Origin: Decorospora gaudefroyi
Taxonomy: Eukaryota > Ascomycota > Dothideomycetes > Pleosporales > Pleosporaceae
Length of the DNA: 64,000 nucleotides
NCBI GenBank assembly: GCA_010015605.1
Contig: ML975271.1
Location: forward strand, 1-64,000
Direction: 5' to 3'
Positions 57,841-64,000 of this stretch are shown piece by piece (position 1 is the first letter of the stretch; every line of letters starts with the position of its first letter). The position numbers and the translations under genes were made by a program. The notes below the pieces were generated by a model, which worked only from the letters and a program-made list of their open reading frames with translations, was not told where the DNA came from and did no database searches.

Positions 57841-60489
57841 ATGCCCAAGGAGGAGACTCTGCCGACACGCAAAAAGATGCGTAAGGGCACACATAGTTGC
57901 TTCGAATGTATGTGGGTCCTTTCCCTGCTTCCGCTGGATAGTTACCTCACATCGCTGCTGCATAACCCTTTCCTTCATGCCTCATCCGTGTATCGCTACG
58001 CGTACATCGATACTCTACTCGCCAACCATCGTCGCCGCATTGTGAACTCCCTCTGATGCAGTACAGGTCGTCGGCGCAAGATCCGGTGCATCTTCCAGCC
58101 AGAAAACCCAGACGTCTGCTCAGAATGCTTTGCACGTGGCAGCAGGTGCATCGACCAAGAGCATGCCAACCCCGAAGTCATTGTCGATCACAGGAAGAAC
58201 CTTCGTGAGCGGGTCTCACGGCTGGAGGCCCTTGTCGACACATTGCTCGAAGATAAGACAGTCAAGTCGGAGAGTCGCAGCCAAAGTCACAGTGCAGCGG
58301 ATACCTCCTCGCCAAAGGCACCTAACGTCTACACAAAAGACACGTTCCCACCTACTCCAATCTCTTCGGAAGCTTCGTCAAACTTCTTTCAACTATCTAA
58401 CAACCAGCGCGCGGCGTCTGATAGAGGTCATCACGTTCCAATTCTCTCCGTCTTCGAAGATGCGGTAAGCGATGGCGACTGCCAACATCGAGACTATATG
58501 CTTACTACTTGCAGCTCAATGATGCAGAAGCCCAAGCCCAAGCTCGCATGGATCCTCAGCAGAAGGCGTCGATGCCAAAGCCTGGTCCGGCTGCTGACGA
58601 GCGATATACTGTAGAGAATACCAACGATGACGACATCGTGGCCGGCAATACAATCGCCCATTCAGTAAAGACCGAGAAAGCAAAGCAGGCTCTCATTGCT
58701 ATGCTGCCGCCGTACGACCAGCTCACGAAGCTTCTAACCAAGAACGGTGACTGGTGGCAGGCCTGGCGACGGAAGTGCAGTGGCACATCGGGCCCAGAGC
58801 AATCTTTATCCCAGTTCGCCGCGCAAGCACTGACCTCCGGAAACGTGGGCGCCATTGGCACGGTTGTTCTATCTGTGGGCATTTGCTCGTCTGACGACAA
58901 TGACGACGTGGAACGCTACATCGAGGCTGTTGACCGGTGGGTTCTGTCTGACGACGAATATGCTGCAAATCTGGAGGGTATGGAGTGTCTTATCTTGAAG
59001 TCGAAATGGTATGCGGACGTCGGTCAACCACGAAGGGCGTGGATTGCATACCGAAAAGGTTTGATGTATGCTCAGCTCATGGTAAGCCCTCTACTTCCTG
59101 GAAAGCTACAAAGGGGGGGCTGACGTAACTTAGGGACTTCACCGCAGACGGACGTCTTCTGCATCTCACGAGAGCATATGGTGGGCTCTTTACCACGGTG
59201 ATCGGTTCTTGTCGCTCTTGCTGGGACTCCCGTACGGCATTGCCGATGCGCACTGCGACCTGAGCATGCCCGACATTGGTGATGGTCGATTCCTTCACCC
59301 TTTGATCGGCATCACCAAACTATCGCAACTCGCGGGCCGAGTCATCGACCGCAACCAAGGCGTGGCTGAGCAGTCTTTTGCGTGGGCGCTACAACTCGAC
59401 CAAGAGCTGGAAGATCTATGGAAGAGGTTCGATCCAGCCTGGCTCGACTACACCGAATTACTTGCCGATCCAGCATCAAACGCCGCGGAACTGCGTGAGC
59501 GGATCATGGGCCAGATGGTCTTCCACCAGATTCGCGTATACTTGCACCTTCCTTTCATGCTCAAGTCGGGGGCGAATTCGCGATTCTCATACTCGCGTAC
59601 CGCCTGTCTTAGTGGCTCGCGAGAAGTCCTGCGTCTCTATCAGTCGCTGCGAACGGGGACTGTGCAGCCACTGTCCGAATGTAAAGCCATCGACTTTATT
59701 GGTTTTACGGCCGCAGTACTCGTACTAATTGGCCTCTTGAACGTGCATCCCTCAGCCACACCTAAAGAGATGGAAGATGACGCCCGCCTAATCGAGGTCA
59801 GCATTGACATTTTCCGGCGCGCATCGAGCGAAAAGGGAGGCAAGGTCGCCACCCAGTCAGCACAGGTGCTCGAGAAGATGATGGGCAAATTAAAGGGCGA
59901 CGTGGAGCCAAGCTGTAGCGAACCGTCCAGTTTTGTGATACCGTACTTTGGTACCCTCTCTATTCGCAAAGGCGGTCAGGTAGTAACGAAGGGGCCGCAT
60001 GTCCCAGCGCGCTCGCCCTGCAGTACGTTTAGCCCAAAGTCGGCCGCTACCTCATCGCAGCTCTACACCACGCCCACATCGGAGAAGCAGTCGACTACCT
60101 CGGACCTATTCTCGCAACCCACACAGTCGCTAAACATGACGCCCAAGACGTCCGTTTCGGCCGGTACCGGCACATCGGCCTTCCACTTGACGGACCCTTC
60201 ACCCTTTGTATCCTACAACGGCTTCTACAACTGGAACAATCTCAACGCGGACGATGCTTCAGCTACGGGCGCAGCCGACTTCAACTCCCAGATCAACGAC
60301 GACTCGATGAACAGCTTCCCGTTGCCGACTAATAACTTCTCCTGGCAGCACATGCCCATGGATATTGACCAGGACTGGTCATGGTTCTTGAACGATGCGC
60401 AGACGACGCAGACGGTGGCCAGTGGTGCTCCCGCGCCAACAGCGCCGCTCGACGCTTTCAATGCGCAGGGCTTTACTGGCTTTGGATAA
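57841..60489 (+). CDS. Zn2Cys6 transcription factor with fungal-specific TF domain
   Basis: Exons 57841-57907, 58067-58464, 58515-59081 and 59134-60489 (introns 159, 50 and 52 nt) give 795 aa. The zinc cluster is at the N-terminus: Cys20, 23, 30, 40, 43 and 50 (HSCFEC, RRRKIRC, VCSECFARGSRC). Intron 1 splits the second Cys codon. A linker and short coiled coil follow (LRERVSRLEALVDTLLED). The fungal-specific TF domain covers about 240-570, including YRKGLMYAQLM, SIWWALYHGDRFLSLLLGLP and DIGDGRFLH. The C-terminus is Thr/Ser/Asn-rich and ends with aromatic and acidic clusters (NNFSWQHMPMDIDQDWSWFL), likely an activation region. Its targets are unknown. Confidence 0.9.
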
Positions 60490-60899
60490 TAGGGGTGTAT
60501 AGGGGGGTTTTTTTTGGTACTGTATTGCTCACATGTCACGATAGGGTACGGACTGTGAATGGGACCCTGGGACAATGTACGGGTATAATGGCTGATTGAC
60601 GATTGTTCACTATTTTGGTCTTTGGGGAATCGGGACCCCAGCGGAACCACCTGAGGGGGACTGGACGAACTTGTAGCGTTTTGAGTTTATGATATCCGGT
60701 ACTTTGTACCCACTCCACTCTCGCTGCGGTTATGCGAGGAAATCAATTGTTTAATTTAGCAACAGGGCAGTTGCATCATATGTCGTACTGTGGATAGAGG
60801 ACGATCAGACACCATTGTAGATATTGAGATATTTGAGTCTACTTGACACAATGGCAGATGCTCGAGGCCCTAAAGATAGGAATACTCAAGCAGGTATGC
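60490..60899. other. Convergent 3' intergenic region
   Basis: 410 bases between convergent stop codons, with a T9 run at about 60508. No gene seen. Confidence 0.5.
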
Positions 60900-62047
60900 C
60901 TACAAAGACCAAATGACGACCCTGCCGTCCACACCAGTGGAGCTGATCTTAGTGACACCGCTTCCACTCTCCTCGAAACTACGGATGGTGTTGATGGTGT
61001 TCTGGTGCACAGTCTTGAGCTTGGTGTCATCCGTGCCCGACTTGCCCTTGAGATCCATCTGCCTGAACATGTTCAGCGCGCTCTCCTCACGCTGATCTGT
61101 CAGACCTGGCCGGCTCTTGGACTCGAGGGAGCCCGCAAGCTGCCACCCAGACTCGTCTCCCTGCAGACGGAAGGCCTCGCAGTTGTATCCAGCAGCAACA
61201 ATCTCAGCTTCGGAGCTCCAGATAAGCGACATGAAGGGCAGAACCTGTGTGCTGACGCTCAGAATGGCGCGGGGAGCTTGCTCAGGGCCGCTAGGGTAGA
61301 CGACGGTGAGAGTGCTGTCGTGGGAGGCGAAGGCGAGGGCGTTGCCCGAGGGCGAGAAAGCGACGCTGTGGACCCATCCGGCGGTGCTGTTCAGGTACTC
61401 GCCGCACACCGTGTTGAACGGGAGACGTTCTCCCCACGCCGAGGGTTCAGGACGCTCGTCCACGTTCTTTACGAAGGAGGAGAGGACTCGGGCATGGCCG
61501 TCGGTCGAGCCGGCTGCTAATAGAACCGAGTTTGGGTGCCAGGCGACGCACGTGACGGTCGAACGGATGGGTTTCTTGATGTGCTTGGAGACCCACCAGT
61601 TGTCTTCCTCCTCAAAGTAGCAGACGGGGATCAGACGGGCACCGGATCCCACGGCGAACTTGGTCTCTGAAGGTGCCCAGCGAACACACGTGGCGGCGCG
61701 GTTGATACGGAGGAGGACAAGCGTCGGCTTCCAGCCCTGGGGGGAGGGCTCCCATACGTAGGCATTGCGATCTGGGTCGTTGATGAGCTGCCTGGTCCTC
61801 GACGCAGTTGGGGCCACCACTCACCTTGCGAGCACGTGACGATCTTGCCCGAGTTGGGCGCAATATCCACGCCCGTGACCGTCTTGTCATGCCCAGTCAG
61901 CTCATCCTCGAGCTTGTACTCGCTGCCCGTCTTGTGGAAGAGGTCGACGTTGTTCTCGCGCGCAACGGCGAGCGTCTGGCGGTCGGCCGAGAAGGAGTGG
62001 TCCGCAATGGGATGGTGGAAGAGGTGGTGGACTTCCGGGCCGGACAT
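60900..62047 (-). CDS. ARC40: Arp2/3 complex subunit 1 (ARPC1)
   Basis: WD40 subunit of the actin-nucleating Arp2/3 complex, needed for actin patches and endocytosis. Exons 61825-62047 and 60900-61771 (intron 53 nt) give 364 aa. The start MSGPEVHHLFHHPIADHSFS is followed by LTGHDKTVTGVDIAPNSGKI. The splice join restores DRNAYVWEP, the end of the second blade. Later blades show RINRAATCVRWAPSETKFAV, VTCVAWHPNSVLLAAGS, VHSVAFSPSGNALAFASHD and the end GVDGRVVIWSL. The insert with REESALNMFRQMDLKGK before the last blade is typical of ARPC1 and contacts other subunits. It diverges from the mS41 gene. Confidence 0.95.
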
Positions 62048-62290
62048 GATGATGATGATATACGCAATAGGAGACTCTCTACTACTGCAATGGGTACTGG
62101 GTGGGTTGTGAGGTTGTGAGGCTGTCAAGTCGAGAGACGTGGGGCTGCTGGTGGTGCACGGACGTCTTGGCTTCTCCGAAAAGTTGACGGCGGCCGCAGC
62201 GTCAACATCGACACGTTCGGGAGAGTTGGCGTGACGGACGGAATCGCGTCTGCTCTGCATTTGTTGACGCTACGTGGAGCAACCGCCAGT
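62048..62290. promoter_or_regulatory. Bidirectional promoter ARPC1/mS41
   Basis: 243 bases between divergent start codons, the shortest shared promoter in the window. Confidence 0.5.
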
Positions 62291-63016
62291 ATGATCTTGA
62301 GACGACCGCTTCTCAACGCCGCCTCTGCCGTGTCTATACCGAAGACATGCGTGCGAAACCTCCAACACTCGATCCCCATGCGCCCGGTTCCCAAGCCCAT
62401 ACCCTTCATACCTGATCATACCGCCTTCCTCAGCGCCATTGGCCGCGGCCTCTCCGCACACGCGACAAAAATACCCTCCTGGGAAGCCCTCTTTACCCTC
62501 ACGTCGCCGCAATTGAAAGAACTCGGTATCGAGCCCGCACGGACAAGGAGATATCTACTACAGTGGCGGGAAAAGTTTAGGAACGGGGAATACGGCATTG
62601 GAGGAGACTGCAAACATGTTACCGATGGGGTTGCAGAACTCAAAGTCATGGAAGCCGTGGTACCGCCAAATCCTCAACTCGGCAACACTATCAGTCCCCG
62701 CTCTGCTGCTGCGACTGCGACACGCGATCCGGGGACGAGGAAGTTTGTTGTCAACATACCCCTTGGCGCAGAGGCGCCCGACGGGCCCGTGGATACCTTA
62801 CCAAGCGTGCAGGGTGTTGTAGTCAAGGGCGCGAAGACCATTAAAGGCAGCTATGTGCAGCCCGTCAAGGGAAGCAACGGTCTGAAGGCGAGGATACAAC
62901 TACAAGAGGGAATATGGGAGATCAGGAGGGGCCACAAGGTTGACGGCGGTGAGAGGAGGAAGGCAGAGGTCCGGGCCAAGAGGCGGGCGGCAGAGAACAA
63001 GGAGAAGGCAAGGTAG
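62291..63016 (+). CDS. FYV4: Mitochondrial small ribosomal subunit protein mS41 (IGR motif)
   Basis: Intronless, 241 aa. The basic N-terminus (MILRRPLLNAASAVSIPKTC up to about residue 30) is a mitochondrial presequence. The IGR domain follows: PFIPDHTAFLSAIGRGLSAH with IGR at 50-52, SWEALFTLTSPQLKELGIEP, RTRRYLLQWREKFRNGEYGIG. This is the whole domain of yeast Fyv4, a mitoribosomal subunit. The C-terminal half is longer than in yeast and ends in a Lys/Arg/Glu helix, probably an RNA-binding extension. Start: the first ATG in frame; the frame further upstream has only GTG. Confidence 0.9.
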   Translation: MILRRPLLNAASAVSIPKTCVRNLQHSIPMRPVPKPIPFIPDHTAFLSAIGRGLSAHATKIPSWEALFTLTSPQLKELGIEPARTRRYLLQWREKFRNGEYGIGGDCKHVTDGVAELKVMEAVVPPNPQLGNTISPRSAAATATRDPGTRKFVVNIPLGAEAPDGPVDTLPSVQGVVVKGAKTIKGSYVQPVKGSNGLKARIQLQEGIWEIRRGHKVDGGERRKAEVRAKRRAAENKEKAR

Positions 63017-64000
63017 AGGATTCGTAGGGGTATGAGGCGGTCGTCATTGGCTGTACTATATATGTTATGCTACGGAACCATATACCACAGCAATGGCGTA
63101 CACCAAACCAGATCCGAAAGCGATTACAAGATTGGCTGCTTGCAGACATTTCTAGTTAACTCGAGTCTCGGCGATGCTACATCTCAGCAGATTGCCCGTG
63201 GTACCAAGGTGGTGAATGAGTTTCTAGAGGGATATCAGCAACCATACATGGATCGAGATAGGCAGCTAATTAGGACCTAATCAAAAGGGGGCTCAGACAC
63301 AGTAAGGGATCGCACATTGAAGCCGCGCAAATGCGGGCTATCTAATACGAAGTATCTGAAGAGGCGCAACCTTGTGGGAGATTAAGCCATCAGGGCACCT
63401 CGTGTCATCTTTACCGGGCTGAAAATTGAATGAAAAAGTAAGCAGGCAAAGAAACGCAACGTACCAATGGCAAGAGTGGACTTCAGTTCCTCTCTCCACG
63501 TAAAGTGGGATGGGAGCGAGCTTCCCTCATGCTGGGTCTGCGAGGCGCGATGTGAAACAGCAACGCTACCGGTAGGCCGACTGATCAAGAGATTAGCGTG
63601 CGCTATGTGCGAATTAAAGGTATGGCGGGGTTTGTGCGATGTTAAGTATCGGGAGCTTGCGAAGGGGAAGGTTTGAGAATTGGTGTTCCGTCGCGGTTTC
63701 CTGCACGAATAACTACCACCGTAGGTAAATAACCTCGGACCGTTGGCGCTAGCCGACGCTAGTGCCCTGGATCAACTCTCTAATCAACACCTTCCATAAT
63801 ACTTGCTCACCATCCATGGATGCAAAATACCACTACCTGCACTACTAAAAAGGGGTAATCGTCTCATAGTGTCCTTTTCTCAACGTAGCTTTTGACTCTT
63901 CTGCACCTAACAAATCAGATCCGAGGAGCCACGTCGAGAGACTCTTGATACAGCGGTCGTAGGATATCCCAGGGTTTAGGCAAGAATATATATACAAGTC
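63017..64000. other. Right-end intergenic region
   Basis: 984 bases to the window edge with no convincing gene on either strand. A gene starting beyond the edge could have its promoter here. Confidence 0.5.

Noticed and set aside
22914..63016. Secondary-metabolite cluster or defence system
   Set aside because: No synthase, transporter or nuclease genes; the two Zn2Cys6 regulators are flanked by housekeeping genes.

Overview
The window is nuclear DNA of a filamentous ascomycete. Evidence: 54 short spliceosomal introns can be placed (mostly 46-70 nt, GT-AG, often with a CTAAC/CTGAC-like branch site just before the acceptor), genes lie singly on both strands with short spacers, and the proteins have Pezizomycotina architectures (two Zn2Cys6 regulators, PhoD-like/WW protein, IGR protein, double zinc ribbon protein). 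The gene set fits Dothideomycetes best, but that is inference. No rRNA or tRNA gene, transposon, CRISPR array or biosynthetic cluster was recognised.

Layout. 1-7 kb: the 5' end of a secreted, Kex2-processed precursor (minus strand, cut by the window edge), mitochondrial methionyl-tRNA synthetase, a Frag1/DRAM/Sfk1-type membrane protein, then 2 kb without a gene. 7-17 kb: a 1003-aa disordered protein with a possible myristoylation site, ornithine decarboxylase, and a WW plus PhoD-like protein. 17-27 kb: a mitochondrial coiled-coil protein, 14-3-3 with very small exons, diphthamide co-chaperone DPH4, a nucleoside 2-deoxyribosyltransferase-like protein and a double zinc ribbon protein. 28-38.7 kb: NatB auxiliary subunit, a BTB protein, SVP26/TEX261, BUD23, NAD-isocitrate dehydrogenase subunit 1 and a 91-aa membrane protein built from four small exons. 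39-49 kb: ribosomal protein eL38, a metallo-beta-lactamase fold protein, a GH47 mannosidase, a NEDP1-type protease, branched-chain aminotransferase and an ERV2 thiol oxidase. 49.6-63 kb: a LYAR-type zinc finger protein, a Zn2Cys6 regulator, a small membrane protein, a second Zn2Cys6 regulator, the ARPC1 subunit of Arp2/3 and mitochondrial ribosomal protein mS41.

Most genes are housekeeping and unlinked in function. Loose themes are translation (MSM1, DPH4, eL38, BUD23, mS41, NatB), the early secretory pathway (SVP26, GH47 mannosidase, ERV2) and mitochondria (MSM1, coiled-coil protein, IDH1, mS41). Several neighbours are divergent and share short promoter regions: 91-aa protein/RPL38, SVP26/BUD23, BCAT/ERV2, ARPC1/mS41.

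No new multi-gene system is evident. The points most worth a second look are the pheromone-like precursor at the left edge, the in-frame TAG between two coding-like stretches of the BTB gene, the multi-exon 91-aa protein, the chain of tiny 14-3-3 exons, the PhoD-like protein that seems to lack a metal-binding Asp, and the 425-nt ATG-free leader of ornithine decarboxylase. Exon borders come from reading the sequence and from remembered family patterns, with no alignment or transcript data.
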